Positions 43,506 to 52,601 of a stretch of 64,000 bases of DNA are shown in pieces. Where the stretch lies: contig NZ_JAGFVM010000026.1 of NCBI RefSeq assembly GCF_017599325.1, forward strand, positions 1 to 64,000. The letters run 5' to 3'. Each line of letters begins with the position of its first letter. The stretch's first letter is position 1. The translations under genes were made by a program, and so were the position numbers. The stretch comes from Marinilactibacillus kalidii (GTDB lineage: Bacteria > Bacillota > Bacilli > Lactobacillales > Carnobacteriaceae_A). Under the pieces are notes generated by a model. It did not search any database, was not told the DNA's origin, and saw only the letters and a program-made list of their open reading frames with translations.

Positions 43506-43793
43506 TTATTCGCCTAATTCAGAAACGCGTAAAACAGGTGCTTTAGCACTGAAGTCTGCTACGTTGTTGAATAGTTTTTGTAATAATGGGCTTTGGTTAT
43601 GAACTTCGATAGCGTCTTGGTTTTCCCAAACTTCTACCATGATAAAGGTATTTCTTTCTTCGATTGATTCATATAGATTATATTCTACACAACCTGCTTC
43701 TTTTCTTGTTTCTGCGATCAATTCGTTGATGTCTGATAAAAAGATCTCGCGTTTTTCTTCTTTAATAAAAAACTGTGCATTAATTAATTTCAT
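43506..43793 (-). CDS. Antibiotic biosynthesis monooxygenase (ABM)-family protein
   Basis: A 95-residue dimeric alpha-beta barrel protein, similar to YgiN-type quinol monooxygenases and related small proteins. TRKEAGCVEYNLYESIEERN and FIMVEVWENQDAIEVHNQSP are the conserved centre of the family. The AGAGGAC site lies near the ATG. It lies behind the nitroreductase gene (16-nt gap) in a MarR-controlled operon, which fits detoxification of quinone-like compounds (inference). Confidence 0.88.
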   Translation of the reverse strand: MKLINAQFFIKEEKREIFLSDINELIAETRKEAGCVEYNLYESIEERNTFIMVEVWENQDAIEVHNQSPLLQKLFNNVADFSAKAPVLRVSELGE

Positions 43794-43809
43794 AGGTTAT
43801 TGTCCTCTC

Positions 43810-44439
43810 TTATTTAAACGTTGTGAATTCTTTTGCATCCAATCGAATGGAGTTATAGCCTTCTTCTACAGCTTTACCAACCGATAAAATCATAACGGGT
43901 ACGTAGCGGTCTTTGTCTAAACCAAAGGCTTCTGCTAGTTGATCCGCTTCAAATCCACCAATTGGGTTTGTGTCGTAACCATAACTACGTGCAACTAACA
44001 TGAATTGCATCGCTGCTAAACTTGAGTCGATCTTAATGACATCGTTCATTTCTTGTCTTGTGAAGTTTTTGTAGTAAGGAATGATCGCCGCTAGTTGATC
44101 ATCTCTTGTTTGTTGCGTCATTTTGCCTTCTGCAACAGCTTGATCATAGATTTCTTCACCGTATTCGTAACATTCCATATCTCCAAAGATAAGAAGCATT
44201 GCGGATGATGTATCGTTTTGTCTTGTATTGAAACGAATCAATGGTTTCAGTTTTGCTTTTTCTTCATCGCTCTCAACGACAACAAAACGCCATGGCTGCA
44301 TATTCACAGATGAAGGTGCAATCGTTGATTTTTGGATCATTTCAAGCATCTCTTCTTTTGGAATTTTTACATTTTCATCGTAAACACGGATAGATTTTCT
44401 GTTATAAGCTATATCTGCAAAATCGTTATTCATTGTCAT
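43810..44439 (-). CDS. Nitroreductase-family flavoprotein
   Basis: A 209-residue FMN-dependent oxidoreductase that reduces nitro or quinone groups with NAD(P)H. YNRKSIRVYDENVKIPKEEM at the N-terminus with the FMN-contact Arg, STIAPSSVNMQPWRFVVVES, and SYGYDTNPIGGF near the end are typical. Its ATG overlaps the MarR stop codon (ATGA), so the two are coupled; a second ATG two codons on is possible. Part of the MarR / nitroreductase / ABM / DUF1304 operon. Confidence 0.92.
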   Translation of the reverse strand: MTMNNDFADIAYNRKSIRVYDENVKIPKEEMLEMIQKSTIAPSSVNMQPWRFVVVESDEEKAKLKPLIRFNTRQNDTSSAMLLIFGDMECYEYGEEIYDQAVAEGKMTQQTRDDQLAAIIPYYKNFTRQEMNDVIKIDSSLAAMQFMLVARSYGYDTNPIGGFEADQLAEAFGLDKDRYVPVMILSVGKAVEEGYNSIRLDAKEFTTFK

Positions 44440-44861
44440 GCTAAACCCTCTTCTTGTTTAATTAATTTTTGAAGCAATTTGGCTAATCGTTCTTCTTCTT
44501 CTTTACTAAGCGCGCTATATAAAGGGTGCTGCGATTCAGAATGTTCTTTTTCGCATCTCTCAAGACCCTCTCTCGCTTTCTCAGTAATCTCTACAAAGAC
44601 CTCACGGTTGTTCTCCTTGTTTCTTTCTCGAATGACATTGCCTTGTTCTTCCAGAATCTTCAACTGTCTTGTAACAGCTGCACTGTCAATACAAAGCTCG
44701 GACTGAATCTTTGTCTGTGAGCACTTGCCAGTCTCTTTCAAGAACATCATCAATTTATACCTCGTCAAACTGAACCCTGTTTCTCTCTCAAACTTGGATG
44801 TCAGCTCCTGATTCGCTATCTTTAGTTGATAAAGTAACCTGCTAAACCCTCTTAAGCTCAC
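44436..44861 (-). CDS. MarR-family transcriptional regulator
   Basis: A 141-residue winged-helix regulator. TRYKLMMFLKETGKCSQTKI, QSELCIDSAAVTRQLKILEE (recognition helix) and VIRERNKENNREVFVEITEK (wing) are in normal order. A Cys lies at CSQTK and another in SELCID; such residues can sense oxidants, but this is only a possibility. GTG start with AAGGAGG 6 nt before. First gene of the operon, and a pair of tandem palindromes lies across the transcription start, so it is very likely self-regulated. Confidence 0.9.
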   Translation of the reverse strand: MSLRGFSRLLYQLKIANQELTSKFERETGFSLTRYKLMMFLKETGKCSQTKIQSELCIDSAAVTRQLKILEEQGNVIRERNKENNREVFVEITEKAREGLERCEKEHSESQHPLYSALSKEEEERLAKLLQKLIKQEEGLA

Positions 44862-44885
44862 TAATGTCCTCCTTTTCTCTCATCA

Positions 44886-44912
44886 TTGACGCGTCAACGA
44901 TTGACTAGTCAA
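44886..44912. promoter_or_regulatory. Tandem MarR operators
   Basis: TTGACGCGTCAA (44886-44897) and TTGACTAGTCAA (44901-44912) are two perfect 12-bp palindromes sharing TTGAC/GTCAA arms, centred 15 bp apart. They lie right behind the minus-strand promoter TTTACT-17-TATACT (-10 at 44918-44913), over the likely transcription start. Confidence 0.8.
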
Positions 44913-45065
44913 GTATAATATAACTCTTAATAAAAGTAAATAGTTGTGCGCAATTTATTTAACGGAAATTTTTTTCTTTATTCAGTTACTTGCTTATGAT
45001 TATTTAACGATTCACTTAAATAGTTTGCATGAAAGCTATCTCAAACAAAAATTTCTAATTATTTT

Positions 45066-45098
45066 TAGGTTAACCTTAATTATTCTTTCGCTTATGCT
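45066..45098 (+). promoter_or_regulatory. MntR/DtxR-type box over the mntH promoter
   Basis: TTAGGTTAACCTTAA (45066-45080) has a perfect AGGTTAACCT core, the form recognised by DtxR/MntR-type metal regulators. It covers the -35 TTAACC (45070-45075), which is 17 bp from TATGCT (45093-45098). Repression by manganese is expected. Confidence 0.7.
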
Positions 45099-45145
45099 TA
45101 ATTAGGAGTAAGCTAGGTATGATCAAAACAAAGAGGTGCTTTTAT

Positions 45146-46714
45146 ATGAACCCGAAAACGAAGGACACTAAAAAACATTCTAAGCTACATGCCACTCATA
45201 GTCTTTCCTTAGAAGAAGTAAATGGTACTGTTTCTGTTCCTAAAGGAAAAGGGTTTTGGCGTACCTTACTCGCTTACTCTGGACCTGGTGCGCTTGTCGC
45301 TGTCGGTTATATGGATCCTGGTAACTGGTCCACTTCTATTACGGGAGGTCAAAATTTCCAATATCGATTGATGTCTGTCATTTTGATGTCGAGTTTAATT
45401 GCCATGCTGTTACAGTATATGGCAGCTAAACTGGGCATCGTTACACAGATGGATTTGGCTCAAGCGATTCGTGCGCGCACGAGCAAGAAACTAGGGATTA
45501 TTTTATGGATTCTAACAGAGCTCGCTATCATGGCAACAGATATTGCCGAGGTGATCGGTGCCGCCATTGCACTCTATTTATTATTCAATATTCCCTTAGG
45601 GATTGCTGTTTTTATCACGGTCTTCGATGTCCTACTCCTTTTATTGTTAACTAAAGTTGGTTTCAGGAAAATAGAAGCACTGGTCGTTAGTCTGATTTTT
45701 GTAATCTTATTTGTATTTGTCTATCAGGTTGCATTGTCCAATCCCTCTTGGGCTGCACTGTTAAAAGGATTTGTGCCAACTACACAGACATTTGTGACTA
45801 CGCCTTCTATTGGCGGGCAGACCCCTCTATCCGGTTCGCTAGGGATCATCGGTGCGACGGTTATGCCACATAACTTGTATCTTCACTCGGCGGTATCTCA
45901 GACACGCAAAATCAATCACGAGGATACTGCCGATGTTGCGGAAGCTGTCCGCTTTTCTACATGGGATTCAAATATTCAGTTGACGCTTGCCTTTTTTGTA
46001 AATGCTTTGTTATTAGTTATGGGTGTTGCAATGTTTAAAACGGGTGCTGTTAAGGACCCATCATTTTTTGGTCTTTATCAAGCTTTATCGGATCCTTCCA
46101 CCCTCAGTAACGAATTCCTTATCACTATCGCAAAATCTGGCTTATTGTCAACCTTATTTGCCGTCGCCTTACTTGCATCGGGACAAAATTCTACGATCAC
46201 CGGAACACTGACCGGTCAAGTGATCATGGAAGGCTTTATTCACTTAAAAATGCCCATTTGGTTAAGACGTCTAGTCACCCGTCTCTTATCTGTCTTACCT
46301 GTACTGATTTGCGTATGGATAACCAGTGGACAAGGTACACTTAATGAACATGAAGCACTGAATACATTGATGAACAATTCTCAGGTTTTTCTAGCCTTTG
46401 CTTTGCCCTTCTCTATCATTCCTTTGCTTATGATAACGGACAGTCAGGCAGAGATGGGGGTGCAGTTTAAAAATACATGGATCGTCAGAATCTTCGGCTG
46501 GTTATCTGTTATTGCCTTAACGGGTCTTGATTTAGTCGGTCTGCCTGCTCAAGTAGAATCGCTTTTAGGGGTTACTAGCGCTGGTTTCGAAAAGACAATG
46601 GCTGACTTAGCGGCTTATATCATCATTCTACTGGTCCTCGCTCTACTCACTTGGACCATCATCGAGCTATACAAAGGGAACAAGCGACTGATTGCTAATC
46701 AAGCTGCCCTTTAA
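45146..46714 (+). CDS. mntH: Nramp-family manganese transporter MntH
   Basis: A 522-residue proton-coupled metal-ion importer with 11 helices. The metal-site motif MDPGNWSTS in the first helix and TVMPHNLYLH in the sixth are unmistakable. A hydrophilic N-terminal tail of about 40 residues precedes the first helix. An in-frame ATG at 45119 would also give a protein, but the predicted transcript starts near 45105, inside that ATG's ribosome binding site, so ATG 45146 with AGAGGTG 7 nt upstream is preferred. An AGGTTAACCT box over the promoter points to Mn-dependent repression. Single gene. Confidence 0.92.
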   Translation: MNPKTKDTKKHSKLHATHSLSLEEVNGTVSVPKGKGFWRTLLAYSGPGALVAVGYMDPGNWSTSITGGQNFQYRLMSVILMSSLIAMLLQYMAAKLGIVTQMDLAQAIRARTSKKLGIILWILTELAIMATDIAEVIGAAIALYLLFNIPLGIAVFITVFDVLLLLLLTKVGFRKIEALVVSLIFVILFVFVYQVALSNPSWAALLKGFVPTTQTFVTTPSIGGQTPLSGSLGIIGATVMPHNLYLHSAVSQTRKINHEDTADVAEAVRFSTWDSNIQLTLAFFVNALLLVMGVAMFKTGAVKDPSFFGLYQALSDPSTLSNEFLITIAKSGLLSTLFAVALLASGQNSTITGTLTGQVIMEGFIHLKMPIWLRRLVTRLLSVLPVLICVWITSGQGTLNEHEALNTLMNNSQVFLAFALPFSIIPLLMITDSQAEMGVQFKNTWIVRIFGWLSVIALTGLDLVGLPAQVESLLGVTSAGFEKTMADLAAYIIILLVLALLTWTIIELYKGNKRLIANQAAL

Positions 46715-46725
46715 ATAGCATGATC

Positions 46726-46777
46726 AAAAAAGCTGATGAAAGACGAGGAACCGTCTTGCATCAGCTTTAATTTTTTT
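46726..46777. terminator. Terminator behind mntH
   Basis: AAAGCTGATG-AAGACG pairs with CGTCTT-CATCAGCTTT, followed by AATTTTTTT; it may serve the converging ABC exporter operon too. Confidence 0.8.
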
Positions 46778-46783
46778 ATTTAC

Positions 46784-47554
46784 TTAGCTTCTTAATCCGC
46801 GACCCTTTTCGATCAAATACCAGCATGTTCCATATAATACAACAATAAATCCAATAAGAATGCCTAACGATAATAGTAAGGGTACGTCAATAATACCTAA
46901 GAAACCATAACGGAATCCGGAAATCATATAAACGATTGGATTAACTTTAGAAACATTTTGCCAGAAAGCAGGTAATTCAGAAATAGAATAGAATACCCCT
47001 CCAAGATAGGTCAACGGCTGTAAGACAAATGTCGGTACAATCGATACATCATCAAAGGATTGTGCGAAAATACCATTTAGCAAGCCTGCTAGTGAAAACA
47101 AAATCGATGTCATCAATAAAGTGACTACAATGATACTCCAAGAGAAGACTTGTAAGGGAACGAAGAATAGCGAGATAACAGTGACCAATATCCCTACTAA
47201 CACACTTCTTCCTAATCCACCCACAACAAACCCCCAAACAATCACATGGGTCGGAACGGGCGCAATCAATAGTTCTTCAATATTTTTTTGGAACTTTTGC
47301 GAGAAAAATGAAGAAGATACATTAGCATAAGAGCTGGTAATGACAGACATCATAATTAGACCGGGTACGATAAACTCCATATAAGAGAAGCCTTCCATCT
47401 CTCCGATTCGTCCACCAATCAAGTTACCGAAAATAACGAAGTAAAGTGATGTCGTGATAACAGGTGGTACAAGCGTCTGAATCCAGATGCGTAGATAACG
47501 ATGTGTTTCTTTTACTGAAAGGCTTTTTAGTGCTGTGAAATAAAGATTAAACAT
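46784..47554 (-). CDS. ABC-2 type exporter permease
   Basis: A 256-residue membrane protein with six helices, of the ABC-2 family (DrrB/NodJ-like). YMEFIVPGLIMMSVITSSYA and the PTFVLQPLTYLGGVFYSISE region followed by LPAFWQNVSKVNPIVYMISG are typical. It overlaps the end of the ATPase gene by 8 nt, so the two are coupled. Together they form an exporter for a drug, lipid or polysaccharide; the substrate cannot be read from the sequence. Confidence 0.9.
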   Translation of the reverse strand: MFNLYFTALKSLSVKETHRYLRIWIQTLVPPVITTSLYFVIFGNLIGGRIGEMEGFSYMEFIVPGLIMMSVITSSYANVSSSFFSQKFQKNIEELLIAPVPTHVIVWGFVVGGLGRSVLVGILVTVISLFFVPLQVFSWSIIVVTLLMTSILFSLAGLLNGIFAQSFDDVSIVPTFVLQPLTYLGGVFYSISELPAFWQNVSKVNPIVYMISGFRYGFLGIIDVPLLLSLGILIGFIVVLYGTCWYLIEKGRGLRS

Positions 47555-48482
47555 TGGTTTCCTCCACTTGATGTTTTTCTTCCGTGATTTTCAAGAATAG
47601 TTCTTCGAGTCGATTAGACTTATTGCGCATTGAAAGAACTTTGACACCTTGTCTCGATAGTTGTTCAAATAGATCATTCACACCTTGATTTCGCTCAACT
47701 TCTACCGCTAGTGTGTGTTCATCTTCAAAATAACTTTGATAGCCGGTGATTTCCGGTTGTTTATCTGAATAATCTAAGTCAAAAATAAATGTTTCAAACT
47801 GTAGTTTAGCCAGAAGTGCTTTCATACTCGTATTTTCGATCAATGAGCCTGATTGAATAATACCGATATTGCGGCATAGCATTTCTGCTTCCTCCAAATA
47901 GTGGGTCGTTAAGATGATCGTGGTTCCCTGTTCATTCAGTTCTCTCAAGAATGTCCACATTTCACGTCTCAACTCAATATCGACACCTGCTGTTGGTTCA
48001 TCCAGAATCAATAGACGTGGCTCATGCATTAAGGCACGCGCAATCATCAATCTACGCTTCATACCCCCAGAAAGCATACGAGCACGTACATCTTTTTTCT
48101 CCCATAAATCTGATTGCTTCAAGTATTTTTCGCTACGTTTCAATGCTTCTTGACGAGAAACACCATAGTAGCCTGCTTGATTAACAACGATCTGCTGAAC
48201 GGTCTCAAAAGGGTTGAAGTTGAATTCTTGTGGAACGAGCCCAATCTGTTGCTTGGCACGAACGAGGTCTGAGTCGATATCATGACCGAAAACACTCACT
48301 TTACCCGCAGTCTTATTGACTAGTGATGTAATAATACCGATCGTAGTCGATTTACCGGCACCGTTTGGGCCTAGTAATGCGTAGAAATCGCCTTCTTCTA
48401 CTGTTAAATCGATCCCACGCAAGGCTTTAACGTCGCTTCCATAGACTTTTTTCAAGTCTTTTATTTCTAGTGCGTATGTCAT
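47547..48482 (-). CDS. ABC exporter ATP-binding protein
   Basis: A 311-residue ABC ATPase of the DrrA-like group. Walker A GPNGAGKSTT (about residues 38-47), signature LSGGMKRRLMIARAL, Walker B LLILDEPTAGVD and an H-loop TTHYLEE are present. The C-terminal 90 residues form the accessory domain typical of this group (FDLDYSDKQPEITGYQSYFE). AAGGAG lies ahead of the ATG at a longer spacing. It drives the ABC-2 permease encoded directly downstream. No regulator gene is linked. Confidence 0.92.
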   Translation of the reverse strand: MTYALEIKDLKKVYGSDVKALRGIDLTVEEGDFYALLGPNGAGKSTTIGIITSLVNKTAGKVSVFGHDIDSDLVRAKQQIGLVPQEFNFNPFETVQQIVVNQAGYYGVSRQEALKRSEKYLKQSDLWEKKDVRARMLSGGMKRRLMIARALMHEPRLLILDEPTAGVDIELRREMWTFLRELNEQGTTIILTTHYLEEAEMLCRNIGIIQSGSLIENTSMKALLAKLQFETFIFDLDYSDKQPEITGYQSYFEDEHTLAVEVERNQGVNDLFEQLSRQGVKVLSMRNKSNRLEELFLKITEEKHQVEETNV

Positions 48483-48672
48483 TTACTCATGATCTCCTTA
48501 TAGATGTGATTTCCCTATTTTATCATGTTTTACTTACAATAAATAAAAAAAAGGTATTTTCTCATTTTTAGTAAGTTAATTTTACCCATTATCACATGCG
48601 TTTTCTACTTTTTTACAGACTTCCTTCAAAATAGAACCGTTTTATTTGATGTTCATAATCGATCAAAGAAAA

Positions 48673-48700
48673 GAAGATCTTTCAGAATCGAAAGATCTTC
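48673..48700 (-). terminator. Hairpin behind the P-type ATPase gene
   Basis: GAAGATCTTTC and GAAAGATCTTC form an 11-bp perfect stem, followed by TTTTCTTTG on the minus strand. Confidence 0.75.
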
Positions 48701-48727
48701 TATCGTAGTTATAGCTGTCCTTTCTCT

Positions 48728-51088
48728 TTAATGAATGGCTGTTTCACTGACTTGGCGGTGATTACCCAATAATAGATGCATGATTTGTTTTAATGAGTAG
48801 AATAGCGGTACAACAGCCAGCATCAAAGGAACATAGACGAGTGCTAAGTGCCACTGGAATAAACTCACTAGGGAAAAGACTTTTCCAAAAAAGAGAAACA
48901 AAATTATGAAACACCCTAGAAGTGTCCCAATCATCAACAGAATCTTCCAATTACTTGGTTTAGAGATATGATAAAGGACAACGAAACACACGATGCCTGT
49001 CATCCAAACAGTTATAGTCGAGGTTTCTTCGTAAGTCCAGTTCATCCGAGTGCCAAAAAATAAAATCGTTAACGTAAATAAGACGACACTCAGTCCGCTT
49101 GCCAGAGCGGGCTCCAGTATATTCTGGAAAAATCGGCCTTTGATGGGCTCAACATTTGGTCTTAAAGCTAAAAAGAAGGATGGAATCCCCACTATTAATG
49201 TACTGATGGGGCTCAACTGAATCGGCTGAAATGGATACGGTGAGCTGATAAAGATAAAGAGTGCCGCTAGTAAAATTGAATAAACAGTTTTGGTTAAATA
49301 CAGTGACGCCACTCTTTGAATATTGTTGACAACTTTTCGCCCTTCTAGCACGACGCCAACCATGGAATCAAAGTTAGAATCAAGTAGCACAAAATCAGCG
49401 ATACCCTTAGTCGCATCACTTCCATTGGCCATCACGATACTACAATCCGCCTTTTTGAGTGCTAGAATATCGTTTACGCCATCTCCGGTCATCCCAACCG
49501 TTCGACCATTTGCTTGAAAAGCTTCAACCAATGCACGCTTCTGTTCTGGACTGACACGTCCAAATATCCGATGTTCTCTAGTGAGAGAGGGATAATCGAT
49601 TGGCTCTTCGAGCTGGCTCATATCCACCAATTTATCACTATCTTCTACACCCGCTCGTTTCGCGATATGAGCGACTGTTTGTGGATGATCGCCTGAAATG
49701 ATACAAATTTCAACAGCTTGTTCTTTAAAATACTGTAGCGTTTGTGGTGCATTCTCACGAATTTCGTCTTCTAAAACGATGATCCCCTCTAGTTTCAGCG
49801 CTACAGGTAAGTCTTGCCCTACGAGCTGTGCTTTACTCGTGGCGATGGCTAAAACCCTTAGTCCTTCTTTCGTTGCAAGGTGTAAATTTTCTGTGAGTTC
49901 TGGTGTGAATGCGTCAAATAAATATTCTGGTGCCCCCATCACGATGGTACCTTTCTGTTCATATTCCACAGCACTCCATTTGCGAACAGATGAAAAAGGA
50001 ATCGTCTTCGCCATGATCCATGAGTCTTTAGCTTTCGGAAAAGCATCCATCAGTGCCAATCCAGTAGCATTGTCTTCGTTTAAGTCATGTGCAAAGCGAC
50101 CAACCATCTCTTCAAAGGTTCTTTCTGACCATCCACCAGTAATATTCGTCTGTAAGACTTTCAGTTCCCCACTTGTTAACGTACCGGTTTTATCCAGACA
50201 TAAAATATCAACCCGTGCCAACGTTTCTATTGATCCCATTGTTTTGACAAGTACCTTTTTTCTTGATAAGCGAATCACACCGACAGCCAACGCTACCGTC
50301 GTTAATAAGATCAGCCCTTCTGGAATCATACCGATCATCGCTGCAGTCGAACCAAGAATCGCTTGGTTTACAGACATGTCACTCAGTAAACTAGACATAA
50401 AAAGAGCTGTTCCAATCGGAATAATCCCAAATGTAAGAATACGGATCACTTTCTTCATCGTTTGTAGCAGTTCACTATAGATACTCTTTTCACCTTTTGC
50501 TTCAAGCGTCAGCTTAGAACTATAGCTTTCTTTTCCGACTTTCGTTGCTTCTAATAAGGCTTGACCACTAACGACGAAACTACCTGAATAAACGGCATCC
50601 CCTGCTTGTTTTAGTATAGGATCAACTTCTCCTGTGAGTTGCGATTCGTCGCACTCTATACCAGTCGTTTGTATCACGGTACCGTCTACCACGATTTGTT
50701 GACCACGCTTGATGACGAGTAAATCATTCTTAACGATTTCTTCTTGTAAAATTTCTTCCTGCTGACCATTTCTAATGACTGTTGCTTTTGCTTGATTCAA
50801 CAGGGTCAATTCATCAATGTTTTTCTTGGCACGTAATTCTTGAAAGACCCCTACTGCTGTATTGACAAGAATCACGCCTAGAAACAGTAAATTTTTGTAA
50901 CTACCGGTATAAATAACAAATCCCGCAATAATAATATTGATCAAGTTAAACAAGGTTAGACTATTTTCTAAAAAAATCTGTCTAAAGCTTCTGGTCATAG
51001 GCGGTAAAGCTTCGTTACTTTCGCCTCGGACTTTTCGCGTTTCTACTTCAGCGTAACTCAATCCAGGGTAATTCGACTTTTTTGTCAT
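48728..51088 (-). CDS. Cation-transporting P-type ATPase
   Basis: A 786-residue P-type ATPase. The phosphorylation site D299 lies in DKTGTLTSG; TGE (152-154) is the dephosphorylation loop; GDGVND is the hinge; and PEGL (256-259) in the fourth membrane helix is the ion-site motif of the P2-type calcium-like pumps. No N-terminal heavy-metal CxxC domain. Length and sequence fit the Exp7-like cation ATPases of streptococci, whose ion is not well defined; calcium or another divalent cation is likely. Single gene. A hairpin-forming leader of about 150 bp precedes it, with no known riboswitch recognised. Confidence 0.88.
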   Translation of the reverse strand: MTKKSNYPGLSYAEVETRKVRGESNEALPPMTRSFRQIFLENSLTLFNLINIIIAGFVIYTGSYKNLLFLGVILVNTAVGVFQELRAKKNIDELTLLNQAKATVIRNGQQEEILQEEIVKNDLLVIKRGQQIVVDGTVIQTTGIECDESQLTGEVDPILKQAGDAVYSGSFVVSGQALLEATKVGKESYSSKLTLEAKGEKSIYSELLQTMKKVIRILTFGIIPIGTALFMSSLLSDMSVNQAILGSTAAMIGMIPEGLILLTTVALAVGVIRLSRKKVLVKTMGSIETLARVDILCLDKTGTLTSGELKVLQTNITGGWSERTFEEMVGRFAHDLNEDNATGLALMDAFPKAKDSWIMAKTIPFSSVRKWSAVEYEQKGTIVMGAPEYLFDAFTPELTENLHLATKEGLRVLAIATSKAQLVGQDLPVALKLEGIIVLEDEIRENAPQTLQYFKEQAVEICIISGDHPQTVAHIAKRAGVEDSDKLVDMSQLEEPIDYPSLTREHRIFGRVSPEQKRALVEAFQANGRTVGMTGDGVNDILALKKADCSIVMANGSDATKGIADFVLLDSNFDSMVGVVLEGRKVVNNIQRVASLYLTKTVYSILLAALFIFISSPYPFQPIQLSPISTLIVGIPSFFLALRPNVEPIKGRFFQNILEPALASGLSVVLFTLTILFFGTRMNWTYEETSTITVWMTGIVCFVVLYHISKPSNWKILLMIGTLLGCFIILFLFFGKVFSLVSLFQWHLALVYVPLMLAVVPLFYSLKQIMHLLLGNHRQVSETAIH

Positions 51089-51232
51089 CCAATCTTCTCC
51101 TTATGTACATCAAGCTTGTACAAATACGCTATCTTTTATAGCATACGCCGTTCTTTTCTATTTGACCTCGGACTAAAGCCCTAGTTTTTTAAGTATCTTC
51201 ATCATACCGATTATCCTTATCTTTTGTACAAA

Positions 51233-51271
51233 AAAACGACCCTTCTATGACTAAAAGGGTCGTTCTTTTTA
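51233..51271 (-). terminator. Terminator of the thiamine operon
   Basis: AACGACCCTT pairs with AAGGGTCGTT around a 10-nt loop with T-runs on the minus strand, 4 nt behind tenA. Confidence 0.85.
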
Positions 51272-51274
51272 CTT

Positions 51275-51943
51275 TTATTGATTTTTATACCATTGCTCTT
51301 TTTGATAAGCCATTTCCCAGAAAGCTAATTCCATTTCACTACTGATGACAAAGGCTTCAATCATCTGCGTTTGCTCATCTGGCTGACTTGCTGCATACAG
51401 TTCGTCCAGTAGCGCTCGCTCCTGTTGAATATGTTCTTGCGCTTCAACCCCTGCATACGTTTCAATCCAACGTTGATAAATGGGGACAGGCGACTGTTTA
51501 GTGATCAGTGTGTCTCCCAATTCTTGATACAACCAAGCACAAGGCAGCATGCTCGCAGCTGCACTGTTGATCGTCCCTTCAATGAGTTGTCGGTACATAT
51601 GAGAAACATAGTGATACGCTGTTGGCGCAATCGGTGTATGCTCGATTTCTTCATCCGTGATTCCTAATTCAGAAAAAAAGTCTTCTCGAATGGCGATTTC
51701 ACCTAATGCCAAGTTTTTAGCATTTTCCATCAATAATGCTTTTAATTCTGGATGCGTTGTACTTTTAGCAATCAATGCATAGAGTTCATTGAAATGTTTC
51801 AGGTAATAATGGTCTTGAATCAGGTAATAGCGGAAAATGTCTTTATCCAGTGTCCCTGCTTGTAATTCCTTAATAAATGGGTGGTTAAAACTACCTTCCC
51901 ATGATGCTAAAGCTGCTTGTTTTGCCATTGTTGTAAAAGACAT
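51275..51943 (-). CDS. tenA: Aminopyrimidine aminohydrolase (thiaminase II) TenA
   Basis: A 222-residue enzyme that releases the hydroxymethylpyrimidine from degraded thiamine for salvage. FIKELQAGTLDKDIFRYYLI, DHYYLKHFNELYA, the active-site Cys in MLPCAWLYQELG and the C-terminal Glu of SSEMELAFWEMAY are all in place. The ATG at 51943 is preceded by GGAGG at 5 nt; a longer upstream frame has no site. Last gene of thiW-thiM-thiE-tenA, 22 nt behind thiE. No thiD is linked, so HMP phosphorylation must be done elsewhere. Confidence 0.92.
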   Translation of the reverse strand: MSFTTMAKQAALASWEGSFNHPFIKELQAGTLDKDIFRYYLIQDHYYLKHFNELYALIAKSTTHPELKALLMENAKNLALGEIAIREDFFSELGITDEEIEHTPIAPTAYHYVSHMYRQLIEGTINSAAASMLPCAWLYQELGDTLITKQSPVPIYQRWIETYAGVEAQEHIQQERALLDELYAASQPDEQTQMIEAFVISSEMELAFWEMAYQKEQWYKNQ

Positions 51944-51965
51944 AAAAACCTCCATTGAGCTATTT

Positions 51966-52601
51966 TTAGTTATGTGATGCAACGATTTCTTCTGTTAATG
52001 CTCTTAAGCGTTGTGCTTTTTGAGCAACATCTTCTGTCAGCATCAATTCTGAGACAACAGAAATACCCGCAATACCGGTGTGACGTAAAGAATCGATATT
52101 CGCTTCTTTTAGTCCACCAATTGCTACGACGGGAATATCAACAGCCGATACAATCTTCTTCAAGGTTTCAATCGATGTTGGCTGTGGATCGTCTTTCGTC
52201 TTTGTCAGATAGATTGCACCGACACCAAGGTAATCGGCGCCCGCTTCTTCAGCTTCTTTCGCTCGGTCGACATCTTTTGCAGAAACACCGAGTAATTTAT
52301 CTTTCCCAATCAGGTTACGTACGACCGTTATCGGTAATTCATCATCACCGATATGAACGCCTGCTGCATCAACCGCTAAGCAAATATCGACTCGGTCGTT
52401 GATAATTAAAGGAACGTCAAAGCGATCCGTTAGCTCTTTTACTTTTTGAGCTAGTCTGTAAAAGTCGTGTGTGGATGCTTCTTTTTCACGCAGTTGAACA
52501 AGTGTTACGCCATTTTCACAAGCGATTTTGATGACGTTCAAAAAACTTTCGTCATCAAAATCATATCTTCCGGTTACTAAATAAAGTGTCAGTTCTTTCA
52601 T
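51966..52601 (-). CDS. thiE: Thiamine phosphate synthase ThiE
   Basis: A 211-residue TIM-barrel enzyme that joins HMP pyrophosphate with thiazole phosphate to give thiamine phosphate. [60 protein letters not shown] and [20 protein letters not shown] are the conserved strands with the phosphate-binding glycines. Its start overlaps the thiM stop by 4 nt (ATGA-type coupling). Works with the ThiM product made just upstream. Confidence 0.95.
   Translation of the reverse strand: MKELTLYLVTGRYDFDDESFLNVIKIACENGVTLVQLREKEASTHDFYRLAQKVKELTDRFDVPLIINDRVDICLAVDAAGVHIGDDELPITVVRNLIGKDKLLGVSAKDVDRAKEAEEAGADYLGVGAIYLTKTKDDPQPTSIETLKKIVSAVDIPVVAIGGLKEANIDSLRHTGIAGISVVSELMLTEDVAQKAQRLRALTEEIVASHN

Noticed and set aside
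44862-45118. Use of the ATG at 45119 as mntH start
   Set aside because: The predicted promoter puts the transcript start within that ATG's ribosome binding site, whereas ATG 45146 has its own AGAGGTG.
49698-50480. 260-codon open frame on the + strand
   Set aside because: It lies antisense inside the P-type ATPase gene, has no ribosome binding site and no family-like sequence; it is a shadow of the coding strand.
51089-51230. Leader of the P-type ATPase gene as a manganese (yybP-ykoY) riboswitch
   Set aside because: It forms small hairpins, but the conserved yybP-ykoY blocks are not present.
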